NCBI GenBank assembly: GCA_025358125.1
Contig: JANYKS010000018.1
Coordinates: forward strand, 1-38,110
DNA length: 38,110 nucleotides
Source of the DNA: Actinomycetes bacterium
GTDB taxonomy: Bacteria > Actinomycetota > Acidimicrobiia > Acidimicrobiales > Ilumatobacteraceae
Reading direction: 5' to 3'
The position numbers were made by a program, and so were the translations under genes. Shown one piece after another: positions 22,097 to 30,737 of this stretch (position 1 is the stretch's first letter; each line of letters starts with the position of its first letter). The notes under the pieces are model-generated. The model saw only the letters and a list, made by a program, of their open reading frames with translations. It was not told the origin of the DNA and ran no database searches.

Positions 22097-24943
22097 ATGT
22101 CCTTGGCGCCAGAACGACTCTCCATCGGCCTCACTCGGCACTTCACGTCCCCTGGTATCCATCCTTACGATCAAGTCGCCTGGGAGCGTCGTGACGCGCG
22201 CATCAGCAACTGGAAGGACGCAACGGTCGCGTTCGAGCAACTGGGGGTCGAGTTTCCGGTCGGCTGGTCGCTCAACGCAACCAACATCGTCGCCCAGAAG
22301 TATTTCCGCGGGACGCTCGGCACCGAAGGGCGCGAGCAGTCGTTGCGTCAGGTCATCGACCGGGTGGTCGACACCATCACGACCTGGGGCGTCGAGGGTG
22401 GCTACTTCGTCGACGAGGCAGAGGCTGACACCTTCGCGGCCGAACTGAAGTATGTACTCGTCACCCAGCGCGCTGCTTTCAACAGCCCTGTGTGGTTCAA
22501 CATCGGCGTGAAGGGTGTGCCCCAGCAGGCGAGTGCGTGCTTCATCCTCTCCGTCGACGACACGATGGACGGCATCCTCAACTGGTACCGCGAGGAAGGC
22601 ACGATCTTCAAAGGCGGTTCCGGTTCCGGCATCAATCTGTCGCAGATCCGGTCCAGCTACGAGTTGTTGAACGGTGGCGGAACGGCCAGCGGCCCGGTCA
22701 GCTTCATGCGCGGCGCCGATGCTTCGGCCGGCACCATCAAGAGCGGTGGCAAGACCCGTCGGGCCGCGAAGATGGTCATCCTCAACGCGGATCATCCCGA
22801 CATCGAAGAGTTCATCTGGTGCAAGAGCAAGGAAGAGAACAAAGCGCGCGTGCTGCGCGACGCAGGGTTCGACATGGACCTCGACGGCAAGGACTCGTTC
22901 AGCATCCAGTACCAGAACGCGAACAACTCGGTCCGAGTCACCGACGAGTTCATGGATGCCGTGCTCGCAGATGCCGATTGGAATCTCGTCGCCGTCATCG
23001 ATGGTCGCGTGATCAAGACGATCAAGGCCCGCGACCTGTGGCGCCAGATCGCCACTGCGGCCTGGGAATGTGCAGATCCCGGTCTGCAGTTCGACACCAC
23101 GATCAACAAGTGGCACACCGCCCACGCGACAGGTCGCATCAACGGCTCCAACCCGTGCTCTGAGTACATGCACCTCGACGACTCCGCCTGCAACCTGGCA
23201 TCGATCAATCTGTTGAAGTATCTCGACGAAGAAGGCACGTTCGACGTCGACGCGTACAAGTCAACGATCGAGGTGGTCTTCACCGCGCAGGAGATCCTCG
23301 TCGGGCGTGCTGATTACCCGACGCCGGCAATCGGCGAGACCAGCCGTCAGTTCCGTCAGCTCGGCCTCGGCTATGCCAACCTCGGCGCGCTGCTGATGGC
23401 GCTCGGTCTGCCCTACGACTCGGCTCATGGCCGGGCATGGGCGGCTGCGCTGACCTCGCTGATGACGGGTCACGCGTACGCCACCAGCGCCCGGACCGCC
23501 AGCCGGATGGGTCCTTTCGCCGGCTTCTCCGAGAACGAGTCGTACATGCTCAACGTGTTGCGGATGCACCGCGACGCGAGTTACCAGATCGAGTCCGGCG
23601 AGGTCGTGCCAGGCGAGGTGATGGCGGCCGCGCAGCAAGCATGGGAGACGGCCGTGCGCGACGGCGAGGAGTACGGCGTTCGCAACAGCCAGGCCAGCGT
23701 GCTCGCCCCGACCGGCACCATCGGCTTGATGATGGACTGCGACACCACCGGCATCGAACCCGATCTCGGGTTGGTCAAGATGAAGAAGCTCGTCGGCGGC
23801 GGCAACATGAGCATCATCAACCAGACCATCCCGCGTGCGCTGCGCAAGCTCGGCTACACGACTCCGCAGATCAACGACATCGCCGCCTACCTCAACAGTG
23901 AGAAGAGCATTCTCGGTGCGCCCCACATCACCCCAGAGCACGTCGCCGTGTTCGCCTGCAGCATGGGTGACAACACCATCCACTACGAGGGCCACGTGCG
24001 GATGATGGGCGCCACCCAGCCGTTCTTGTCCGGCGCGATCTCCAAGACCGTCAACATGCCAGAAGAGGCCAGCATCGAAGAAATCGAGGCGCTGCATCTG
24101 CTGTCGTGGGAACTCGGCCTGAAGGCCGTCGCCATCTATCGCGACAACTGCAAGGTCGCCCAGCCACTGTCAACCGGCAAGAAGGGCGACGCCACGATCG
24201 GCGCCGACGGTATGTTCACGGCCGCCGCAACCACGACTGTCGAGCGCATCGTCGAAAGGATCGTGCACCAGCCGATCCGCCAGAAGCTGCCGCGCACCCG
24301 TCGCGGGCGTACGTTCGAGTTCAGGGTCGCCGATTGCAAGGGCTTCGCCACGATCGGCGAGTACGGGAACGGTCAGCCCGGCGAGATCTTCCTCACCGTT
24401 TCCAAGCAGGGCTCGACGCTCAGCGGCATCATGGACGCCTTTGCCAAGAGCATCAGCTACGGCCTCCAGTACGGCGTGCCGCTGCGGGCCTTCGTCGAGG
24501 CGTTCACGAACATGCGCTTCGAGCCCGCCGGGATGACCGACGACCCCGACATCCGCTTCGCTTCTTCGATCATGGACTATCTGTTCCGCCGTCTCGCGCT
24601 GGAATACCTCACCTACGACGAACGCTGCGAGCTGAGCATCTTCTCCGTCGGCGAGCGCCTCCAACCGACGCTGCCCGGCGTCTACGAGAGCGCGATCGAG
24701 ACCCGCACCGGAACCGACATAGCGGTGGATCCGAAGAGCATCCCGTCCGCCGGCGATCTCGTGGCTCAGATGGCGGCCGGCCTTGCGCCGACCGCGCCGC
24801 AGAGCGACAACACCCCGCCGGCCGGGGTCGCCAAGGTGCGCCACAACGATGCGCCGATGTGCATGCAGTGCGGTGTCCAGATGATCCGCTCCGGGTCGTG
24901 CCACGCCTGCCCGAGTTGCGGGAGCACCAGCGGCTGCAGCTGA
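22097..24943 (+). CDS. nrdJ: Vitamin B12-dependent (class II) ribonucleoside-diphosphate reductase NrdJ
   Basis: This 948-residue enzyme makes deoxyribonucleotides using adenosylcobalamin, independent of oxygen. Conserved blocks include YFRGTLGTEGREQSLRQVI, QQASACFILSVDDTMDGI, FKGGSGSGINLSQIRSS, GSNPCSEYMHLDDSACNLASINLLKY, APTGTIGLMMDCDTTGIEPD and MPEEASIEEI. The C-terminus ends in a cysteine-rich metal-ribbon tail (CMQCGVQM ... CHACPSCGSTSGCS). The length is typical and no intein is present. The frame is open upstream to 21920. The ATG at 22097 gives the conserved start MSLAPERLSIGLTRHFTSPG; the ribosome-binding site is weak. Control by NrdR is likely from the leader motif. Together with thymidine kinase (28577) and NrdR (16350) this is the DNA-precursor set of the window. 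Confidence 0.96.
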   Translation: MSLAPERLSIGLTRHFTSPGIHPYDQVAWERRDARISNWKDATVAFEQLGVEFPVGWSLNATNIVAQKYFRGTLGTEGREQSLRQVIDRVVDTITTWGVEGGYFVDEAEADTFAAELKYVLVTQRAAFNSPVWFNIGVKGVPQQASACFILSVDDTMDGILNWYREEGTIFKGGSGSGINLSQIRSSYELLNGGGTASGPVSFMRGADASAGTIKSGGKTRRAAKMVILNADHPDIEEFIWCKSKEENKARVLRDAGFDMDLDGKDSFSIQYQNANNSVRVTDEFMDAVLADADWNLVAVIDGRVIKTIKARDLWRQIATAAWECADPGLQFDTTINKWHTAHATGRINGSNPCSEYMHLDDSACNLASINLLKYLDEEGTFDVDAYKSTIEVVFTAQEILVGRADYPTPAIGETSRQFRQLGLGYANLGALLMALGLPYDSAHGRAWAAALTSLMTGHAYATSARTASRMGPFAGFSENESYMLNVLRMHRDASYQIESGEVVPGEVMAAAQQAWETAVRDGEEYGVRNSQASVLAPTGTIGLMMDCDTTGIEPDLGLVKMKKLVGGGNMSIINQTIPRALRKLGYTTPQINDIAAYLNSEKSILGAPHITPEHVAVFACSMGDNTIHYEGHVRMMGATQPFLSGAISKTVNMPEEASIEEIEALHLLSWELGLKAVAIYRDNCKVAQPLSTGKKGDATIGADGMFTAAATTTVERIVERIVHQPIRQKLPRTRRGRTFEFRVADCKGFATIGEYGNGQPGEIFLTVSKQGSTLSGIMDAFAKSISYGLQYGVPLRAFVEAFTNMRFEPAGMTDDPDIRFASSIMDYLFRRLALEYLTYDERCELSIFSVGERLQPTLPGVYESAIETRTGTDIAVDPKSIPSAGDLVAQMAAGLAPTAPQSDNTPPAGVAKVRHNDAPMCMQCGVQMIRSGSCHACPSCGSTSGCS

Positions 24944-24953
24944 TGTGAACGGT

Positions 24954-24990
24954 CACGGAATGTCCACGGGGACAGTGAGGTGATTCCGTG
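24954..24990 (+). terminator. Nested hairpin after nrdJ
   Basis: The outer arms CACGGAAT (24954-24961) and ATTCCGTG (24983-24990) enclose an inner hairpin TGTCC-ACGG-GGACA (24961-24974). It starts 10 bases after the nrdJ stop. There is no T-run. Confidence 0.5.
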
Positions 24991-25056
24991 GCATCGTCGA
25001 ACAACATCCCGATCGGGTCAACCCAGGACCGGGAGCTAACATGGGGGACGTCCTCG

Positions 25057-25377
25057 TCAGGGCCAGCGGAGAACTCGGGGCCGGTGGTGCGGTAGCGATG
25101 CGGTGAGCGCTTCGAGGTCAGCGGTGTCGCCGGTCAGGATCGGCTCAGGAACTCTTGAGCCGGACGTTCGCCACGGTCGATCGAGATGAGGAACCCGGCG
25201 TCAAGAATCAAGGCCGTATCGTTCGGTCGTTGCCGCGACCGCTTCGTCGCTCACCGAACCGGCCTCGCGTTCCCAGTCGAGCAGCAGATCTGCAAGCGCG
25301 GAACGTCGTTGTGTTTCGGCGGTCGTCGTTGGAGGCAGTCTCTTCAGGGTGATTACTATCGTTGATGATACTATCGT
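25057..25377 (-). pseudogene. Decayed toxin-antitoxin locus (antitoxin C-terminus plus broken PIN-domain VapC toxin)
   Basis: On the minus strand, 25201-25377 reads as the C-terminal part of a small antitoxin (ETQRRSALADLLLDWEREAGS, then VSDEAVAATTERYGLDS and stop). It has no in-frame start codon and an in-frame TAG directly upstream at 25378-25380. A TTG at 25211 overlaps its stop and begins LILDAGFLISIDRGERPAQEF, the first strand and Asp of a PIN-domain toxin, which ends at a TGA (25134-25136) after 25 residues. In another frame, 25057-25140 reads ILTGDTADLEALTASL, like the PIN C-terminus. The middle of the toxin (about 80 residues with the remaining acidic residues) is missing and the frame is shifted. 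The antitoxin family is uncertain (ribbon-helix-helix-type tail suspected). Confidence 0.65.
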
Positions 25378-25392
25378 CTATGTTAGTATCGT
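25354..25392 (+). repeat. Three 9-bp iterons with 15-bp period at the ATPase promoter
   Basis: TACTATCGT (25354-25362), TACTATCGT (25369-25377) and TAGTATCGT (25384-25392) are spaced exactly 15 bases apart. They lie between the antitoxin relic (minus) and the ATPase gene (plus). A plausible promoter for the ATPase, TTGATG (25362-25367), 16 bases, TAGTAT (25384-25389), is built into the array, so a protein bound to the iterons would control it. Confidence 0.8.
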
Positions 25393-25415
25393 GTCTGGCC
25401 AAGCGAGGAGGACTC

Positions 25416-26837
25416 ATGGGTGCGTTCATCGGTCGGCAAAGAGAGCTGCAGTCGCTGACAAAGGAACTCGGGCGCATCCAAGCAGACGCCGGCAACGCCA
25501 AGCCTGGCCGTTGCATCCTGGTGCGCGGTCGTCGGCGCGTCGGCAAGTCACGCCTGATCGAACACTTCTGCATGCAGGCCGGCGTTCCGTACGTCTATTT
25601 CACCGCGTCCCAGCAAGGCCAACGTGAACTCACCTATTTCTCCGAGGAGGTGCTCCAATCCGGCCTGGCCAGACGTGATGTCTTCTCCGGCGTCATCCCC
25701 CAGACCTGGGATGCAGCATTGCGTCTGCTGGCGACAGCCCTCGATGACGTCGCGCCGACGGTGGTCGTGATCGATGAGTTCCCGTACATGATCGATCGCG
25801 ATCCAACGATCGAAGCGACCTTCCAAAAGCAATGGGACCGAGTCCTGTCGAACAAAGCGGTGCTGCTGATCGTTGTCGGTTCGGATCTCGCGATGATGGA
25901 GTCGCTGAACACGCACGGGCGAGCGTTCTTCCAACGTGGAACGGAGATGGTGATCCCGGCGCTGTCCCCGAAGGAAACGGCGATCATCGTGAACGCAACG
26001 AGCGCTGCGGATGCTTTCGATGCCCACCTGCTCACTGGCGGGCTCCCTCTCAACTGTGCTGAATGGCCGGCGGGCCTGACGATGTGGGAGTACCTTGAGG
26101 AAGCTCTCAGCGAACCCACGTCGGCGTTGATCGTTAGCGCCGAACGTGTCCTTGCAGCAGAATTCCCTGTCGAAGCCCAAGCCCGCAGCGTTCTCAGTCA
26201 GATCGGATCCGGCGAAACGTCGTTCTCCAAGATCGGCCGTGCAGCAGGCGGCCTTCAATCCGCATCACTGCACCGATCTCTTGATGTGCTTGAAAAGAAA
26301 CGAATCATCGCCAAAGTGAAACCCTTGTCGGTGAGGACAAGCAAGGAACCTCGTTACCGGGTCACGGATCCGTACCTTCGCTTTTGGTTGCACTTCATCG
26401 GTCCTCACCTCGTCGAGATCGAACGAGGACGTGGCGATCGGGTGCTCGCCCGCATGCAGCGGGACTGGACGACATGGCGCGGGCGGGCGATCGAGCCGGT
26501 CATCCGTGAGGCGCTGATGCGGCTCTCACCGATCGCAGGCCTCCCTCCGGCGGACGTCGTCGGCGGGTATTGGACCAGGACGAACGTCCCCGAAATCGAC
26601 ATCATCGGGGCAGACACAGGCCCCGTTGCGGATCGAATCGCGTACGCCGGGACGATCAAATGGCTCGACACCCAGCCAATCACCCAGAGCGACGTCAACG
26701 AGCTCGTCCGCACAGTGATCGACGTCCCCGGAGCGAGCGACAACACACCGCTGATCGCCGTGTCGCGAAACGGGGTGACCGCCACGGGGTCGCTTGCCGT
26801 TGCGTTCGGACCCGACGATCTCATCGAAGCCTGGTGA
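25416..26837 (+). CDS. AAA ATPase with C-terminal DUF234 (PD-(D/E)XK nuclease-like) domain
   Basis: This 473-residue protein has Walker A GRRRVGKSR at residues 38-46 and Walker B VVVIDEFPYM with Asp120/Glu121. A winged-helix segment follows (about residues 265-310; GSGETSFSKIGRAAGGLQSASLHRSLDVLEKKRII). The C-terminal domain after YRVTDPYLRFWLHFIGP contains GRAIEPVIREAL, EIDIIG (Glu393/Asp395) and TIKW (Lys415), the DUF234 pattern related to PD-(D/E)XK nucleases. Such archaeal-type ATPases are scattered in bacteria and often sit in mobile or toxin-antitoxin-rich DNA; their role is unknown. The frame is open to 25362. The ATG at 25416 is preferred because GCGAGGAGG precedes it and the family begins there (MGAFIGRQREL). 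A decayed toxin-antitoxin locus lies directly upstream. Confidence 0.85.
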   Translation: MGAFIGRQRELQSLTKELGRIQADAGNAKPGRCILVRGRRRVGKSRLIEHFCMQAGVPYVYFTASQQGQRELTYFSEEVLQSGLARRDVFSGVIPQTWDAALRLLATALDDVAPTVVVIDEFPYMIDRDPTIEATFQKQWDRVLSNKAVLLIVVGSDLAMMESLNTHGRAFFQRGTEMVIPALSPKETAIIVNATSAADAFDAHLLTGGLPLNCAEWPAGLTMWEYLEEALSEPTSALIVSAERVLAAEFPVEAQARSVLSQIGSGETSFSKIGRAAGGLQSASLHRSLDVLEKKRIIAKVKPLSVRTSKEPRYRVTDPYLRFWLHFIGPHLVEIERGRGDRVLARMQRDWTTWRGRAIEPVIREALMRLSPIAGLPPADVVGGYWTRTNVPEIDIIGADTGPVADRIAYAGTIKWLDTQPITQSDVNELVRTVIDVPGASDNTPLIAVSRNGVTATGSLAVAFGPDDLIEAW

Positions 26838-26917
26838 CTGTGACGCGGGCGACGAGCCCGTCACCGGGGAGAGCGGTCAGCGCGGAGGACATCCGGGGGC
26901 GTGCATCCATCCAGGGG

Positions 26918-26923
26918 TATACT
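26918..26923 (+). promoter_or_regulatory. -10 box of a likely leaderless transcript for the membrane protein at 26930
   Basis: TATACT, close to the ideal -10, ends 6 bases before the GTG start at 26930. No -35 is evident. Confidence 0.5.
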
Positions 26924-26929
26924 GGGTGA

Positions 26930-28510
26930 GTGCGAGTCCTCGATGTACGAGCGCGCAGCGCAACCTGGATCGCCGGTGTCGGACCGGCGCTTGTGCTGTG
27001 TGTCGCCTACCTGGTTGTCTGGCCTGCCTCGCTCGACTATGCCAGCGGTGATTTCCGAGCCAAGCTGTTCGGCGGCGGCAGCTACCTCTGGAACAACCTG
27101 TGGTTCGGGGGTCATTCGCTACCTGGTTACGGCCTCCTGCCGCCAATGCTCGGAGCGACCCTCGGCGTGCTCCCGGTAGCCATTGCGTCCGCCATTCTGA
27201 GCAGCTACTGCTTCGTGCTCGTCGTCGATCACTACCACCGATCGAAAGCGACGACGCCGAATCCATTGCTTGCACTTGCGTTGTTGTCGGTCAGTTCGAC
27301 CGTGAGCCTATGGGGCGGACGGCTGACGTTCGGGCCGTCGGTGCTCGCCGCCGTCGCCTGCATCGCTGCCGCTCAGCGCGAAAAGAAGTGGCTCGCGGTG
27401 TTGTTCGCCGTGCTGTGCGGCCTGTCGTCGCCGGTGGCCGCCCTGTCGCTCGCGCTCGTCGCCGGCGGCTGTTGGTTCACGCGCGCGCTCGAGCGCCGGA
27501 CAGCCTTGTACATCGGGCTCGGTTGCGTGATCCCGATGGGCGTTCTCATCGTTGCGTTCCCCGAGGGCGGTTGGTATCCGTTCACCGGTCGAAGCTTCCT
27601 CTTCGTCAGCGCCGTCACGTTGCTGGCAGGGTGGTTCGCGAGACATGTTCGCGTCGTGCTCTACACGGCGGTGATGTACGAGGTCGTCGCGCTCGGGGCA
27701 TTCGTCATCCAGTCGCCACTCGGCGGCAACATCGCCCGCCTGGCCTGGCTGGTCGCGGGCCCTGTCGCCGCGCTCACGATGAAGAAGTACCGCTCGACGC
27801 TGCTGCCGCTGTTCGTCGCTACCTGGCTGGTGTGGAGTTGGGCGTATGTCGAGATGGCGTTCAAGCCCCGGCCGGCGTCGGCCGAGGCGAGCTTCTACAC
27901 GCCGTTGACGTCGTATATCAAGACCCTCCCCGGTGAACCGCGACGTGTCGAGGTGGTGCCGACGGCATCGTTCCGCCAGGCTGATGATGTTGCGCTCGCG
28001 GTCGGTCTTGCGCGGGGCTGGGAGACCCAACTCGACCGGAAGCTGAACCCGGAGTTCTACGGAGACGTTCTGACCGAGCAGTCGTTCCACACGTGGCTCG
28101 TGAAGAATTCCGTTCGGCTGGTGGCCCTGCCCGAGGGTGCCCTGTCGCCGTTCTCGGAGCTCGAAGCGTCGATCATTCGGGCCCGGCCCGCGTATCTCCA
28201 TCCCGTCTGGTCGAATCAGAACTGGCAGTTGTACGAAGTCTCGGACGCACCAACGCTCGCGTCGGCCGGTGCGACGGTCACCGATGTCGAACCTGAATCG
28301 TTGACCATCATGGCCACCAAGAGCGGCCCCACCACCGTGCGCTTCCGCTTCACGAAGTGGTACAACGTGGTCGAGGGTCGCGCCTGCGTGACCGAGTCAC
28401 CCGATGGCTGGGTTTCACTCGACGTCCTTGCGCCGGGCGAGATCAGAATCGAAGCCCGGTTCTCCCTCCCGGCTGTGCTCGGCCAGGGCACCGACTGTGC
28501 AGTCAGTTGA
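26930..28510 (+). CDS. Large polytopic membrane protein with C-terminal extracytoplasmic domain, function unknown
   Basis: This 526-residue protein has about ten hydrophobic segments in the first 320 residues (for example ALVLCVAYLVVWPASLDY, LAVLFAVLCGLSSPVAALSLAL, YIGLGCVIPMGVLIVAF, LFVATWLVWSWAYVEMAF). A soluble C-terminal region of about 200 residues follows. The loop ASGDFRAKLFGGGSYLWNNLWFGGHSLPGYG after the first helix resembles the first extracytoplasmic loop of GT-C-type glycosyltransferases with its acidic residue, and the C-terminal part (residues about 330-500) could be their periplasmic domain. This is a resemblance only. The start is a GTG at 26930. Thymidine kinase follows after 66 bases. 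Confidence 0.75.
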   Translation: MRVLDVRARSATWIAGVGPALVLCVAYLVVWPASLDYASGDFRAKLFGGGSYLWNNLWFGGHSLPGYGLLPPMLGATLGVLPVAIASAILSSYCFVLVVDHYHRSKATTPNPLLALALLSVSSTVSLWGGRLTFGPSVLAAVACIAAAQREKKWLAVLFAVLCGLSSPVAALSLALVAGGCWFTRALERRTALYIGLGCVIPMGVLIVAFPEGGWYPFTGRSFLFVSAVTLLAGWFARHVRVVLYTAVMYEVVALGAFVIQSPLGGNIARLAWLVAGPVAALTMKKYRSTLLPLFVATWLVWSWAYVEMAFKPRPASAEASFYTPLTSYIKTLPGEPRRVEVVPTASFRQADDVALAVGLARGWETQLDRKLNPEFYGDVLTEQSFHTWLVKNSVRLVALPEGALSPFSELEASIIRARPAYLHPVWSNQNWQLYEVSDAPTLASAGATVTDVEPESLTIMATKSGPTTVRFRFTKWYNVVEGRACVTESPDGWVSLDVLAPGEIRIEARFSLPAVLGQGTDCAVS

Positions 28511-28562
28511 CCGGCCCGCCGCGGCTGCTGGTCGTGTCTGACCCACTCACGACGTCATCGGC

Positions 28563-28568
28563 TACCGT
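28563..28568 (+). promoter_or_regulatory. -10 box of a likely leaderless tdk transcript
   Basis: TACCGT ends 8 bases before the tdk ATG; CTGACC at 28538-28543 is a possible -35 with a long 19-base spacer. No Shine-Dalgarno is present. Confidence 0.4.
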
Positions 28569-28576
28569 GCAACGGA

Positions 28577-29176
28577 ATGGCGACGCTCCGATTCAGTTTC
28601 GGCACGATGGGTTCGGGCAAGAGCACACTCGCCCTGCAGATCCACCACAACCTGACGTCTCGCAATCTCACCGGCCTGTTGCTCACCAAGCTCGATCGCG
28701 ACGGCAGCCAGATCACCAGTCGCCTCGGCGTGTCGGCGCCGGCGATCGAGGTTCACTCAGCGCTCGACGTGTATGCGCTGGCGAAGAACTATCCGCGGCT
28801 CTCGTTCATGGTGTGCGATGAGGCCCAGTTCTACACCGTCGAGCAATGCGATCAGCTCGCCCGCGTTGTCGATCAACTCGGCGTCGACGTGTTCGCGTTC
28901 GGGTTGATCACTGATTTCCGGGGCTTGTTGTTCGACGGGACGAAGCGGCTGCTCGAGATCGCCGACGACCGAGTCGCGATCCAGGTCGAGGCGCGTTGTT
29001 GGTGCGGCCAGCGAGCCACCCACAACGCCCGGCTCGTCAACGGCCGAGTCGTGTACGAGGGCGAGACGGTCGTGGTCGGAGACACGGGGGATGACCACGC
29101 GCAGCCGCTGTTCGGCGATGTCGTTCGCTATGAGCTGTTGTGTAGGCGCCACTACGCTGCGGGCGCGATGAGCTGA
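28577..29176 (+). CDS. tdk: Thymidine kinase
   Basis: This 199-residue type II thymidine kinase phosphorylates thymidine to dTMP in the salvage pathway. The P-loop is GTMGSGKS at residues 9-16. The Walker B region is FMVCDEAQFYTVEQ, with the catalytic Glu. The lasso/zinc cysteines are in RCWCGQRATHNARL and LLCRRHY. The length is typical. The start at 28577 gives MATLRFSFGTMGSGKST. It is convergent with the P450 gene (16 bases between stops). Confidence 0.96.
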   Translation: MATLRFSFGTMGSGKSTLALQIHHNLTSRNLTGLLLTKLDRDGSQITSRLGVSAPAIEVHSALDVYALAKNYPRLSFMVCDEAQFYTVEQCDQLARVVDQLGVDVFAFGLITDFRGLLFDGTKRLLEIADDRVAIQVEARCWCGQRATHNARLVNGRVVYEGETVVVGDTGDDHAQPLFGDVVRYELLCRRHYAAGAMS

Positions 29177-29192
29177 GTCGGACGCCCAGGCG

Positions 29193-30449
29193 CTACTTCC
29201 AACTGCACGGGAGGCGTTTGATGCCATTGATGAAGAAGCTCTGGAGGTAATCGGGCTCACCGGTGATCTGCATGTTCGGGAGTCGCTTGCGGATCTCGTC
29301 GAACATCACACTGATCTCGCGGCGAGCGAGATTGGCGCCGAGGCAGAAGTGCGGCCCTCCCGCGCCGAAGCCGGCCTGTGGTGGCTGCAGGCTGCGCAGG
29401 ATGTTGAAGTCGTGCGGATTCTCGAAGACCCGCTCGTCGCGGTTGGCCGAGTTGTACCAGAGCACTACCTTGGCGCCGGCTTTCAACTCGGTGCCGGCCA
29501 AGACCGTGTCCGTCGTGGCGGTGCGGCGGAAATGGATGACGGGTGTCGCGAAACGGACGATCTCCTCGACAGCCGTCTTGGTGTTCGTCTCGAAGTCGTC
29601 GAACCACAGCCTGCGCTGATCCGGATAGTTGGTCAGCGCTCGCATCCCGTGGCTGATCGCGTTTCGAGTGGTCTCGTTGCCGGCCACGACGAGCAGGATG
29701 AAGAAACTGCCGAACTCCTGCGCCGTCAATCGTTCTCCATCGACCTCCGCGTTCATCATCGCGCTCGTCATGTCTTCGCGCGGGTTGGCGATGCGGTCCT
29801 CGCCGAGAGCGTGCGCGTACGTGAACATCTCCAGCGCGGCAGTCATCAGCGCCTCCATGCTCCCGCCGTAATCCTGGTCCCCAGCGCCGAGGATCACGTT
29901 GGTCCAGGCGAAGATCTGCTTCTCGTCGCTCACCGGAATTCCCATCATCTCGCAGATGATCTGGAGCGGCAGGGGAGCAGCGACCTCCGCGACGAAGTCG
30001 CATTCGCCGTCGGGAAAGCGTTCCAGCAAATGGTCGACGATCGACTTGGCCTTGATCTGCACGTACTCGTTGACGCGGAAGATCTCTTTCGGTGTGAAAC
30101 CCTTGGCGACGATGCTGCGCAGACGGAAGTGCTTGGGGTCGTCCATGTTGATCATCGAACCGAAGAACTCGTTCATCTCCTGGGGCAGGTCGCCGATGTT
30201 GCTTCCCTGCCCGCTACAGAACAACTGGGCATTGCGGCTTGCTGCCCACACATCCTCGTAGCGGGTGAGTGCGTAGTAGCCGGGCCCCGGCGGGAACGGC
30301 GAGTCCTCGAAGACCTGTTCTTCGAAGAATTGCAATGCCGGCGTGTCGCGCAGCGTCTTGAATGCTCCCTCGCGGTACTCGCGTGGCTGCTTCCAGAACT
30401 CGAAGTCAGACAAATCGAACGAATCGAGGGGCACGTCTGCGGGAGTCAT
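29193..30449 (-). CDS. Cytochrome P450 (bacterial class I type, CYP125/CYP124/CYP142-like)
   Basis: This 418-residue soluble P450 has I-helix VVAGNETTRNAISHGM (the AGxET motif), K-helix EEIVR (ExxR), meander EYRE-type N-terminus, and heme-binding loop FGAGGPHFCLGA with Cys369 as the axial thiolate. The wording of the N-terminus and heme loop is like mycobacterial and other actinobacterial P450s acting on steroids, methyl-branched lipids or terpenes. It needs a ferredoxin and reductase, neither of which lies in the window. The divergent thiolase suggests lipid or sterol side-chain breakdown. The ATG at 30449 lies 6 bases after a TAGATT -10 box. Confidence 0.9.
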   Translation of the reverse strand: MTPADVPLDSFDLSDFEFWKQPREYREGAFKTLRDTPALQFFEEQVFEDSPFPPGPGYYALTRYEDVWAASRNAQLFCSGQGSNIGDLPQEMNEFFGSMINMDDPKHFRLRSIVAKGFTPKEIFRVNEYVQIKAKSIVDHLLERFPDGECDFVAEVAAPLPLQIICEMMGIPVSDEKQIFAWTNVILGAGDQDYGGSMEALMTAALEMFTYAHALGEDRIANPREDMTSAMMNAEVDGERLTAQEFGSFFILLVVAGNETTRNAISHGMRALTNYPDQRRLWFDDFETNTKTAVEEIVRFATPVIHFRRTATTDTVLAGTELKAGAKVVLWYNSANRDERVFENPHDFNILRSLQPPQAGFGAGGPHFCLGANLARREISVMFDEIRKRLPNMQITGEPDYLQSFFINGIKRLPCSWK

Positions 30450-30455
30450 GCGAGC

Positions 30456-30461
30456 AATCTA
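30456..30461 (-). promoter_or_regulatory. -10 box of a likely leaderless P450 transcript
   Basis: On the minus strand TAGATT ends 6 bases before the ATG at 30449, with no Shine-Dalgarno. The remainder of the 288-base divergent region (30462-30737) holds the thiolase promoter region and no gene I can support. Confidence 0.45.
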
Positions 30462-30737
30462 GAAGAGCCGTAACCTGCGTCCCATGTTGGACGCCGGGAT
30501 CGAGGTCACGTACTGCACCGCGACGCGCGCAACTCGTGCGGGCGTCGATGCAATCCATGGCGAGCCGATTCGGTCTCGCAGAAGGTCATTCGGCGGAGGC
30601 CTTCCAAGTCGTCGACACGCGGTAGAGGCGGCGGAATCGCGGTGCTGCGGAGATGCCGGGTGGACAGCCGTGACAGTTGGATCAACCCCGTGACCCGTCG
30701 GTAGAGTTTCGCCGTCCGCACTCTCAAGGGGATCCCA

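Noticed and set aside
30484-30693. 69-codon plus-strand open frame between the P450 and thiolase genes, with TAACCT 7 bases before its ATG
   Set aside because: The product is Arg-rich and low in hydrophobic core residues, with no recognisable motif. The -10 match alone is not enough.
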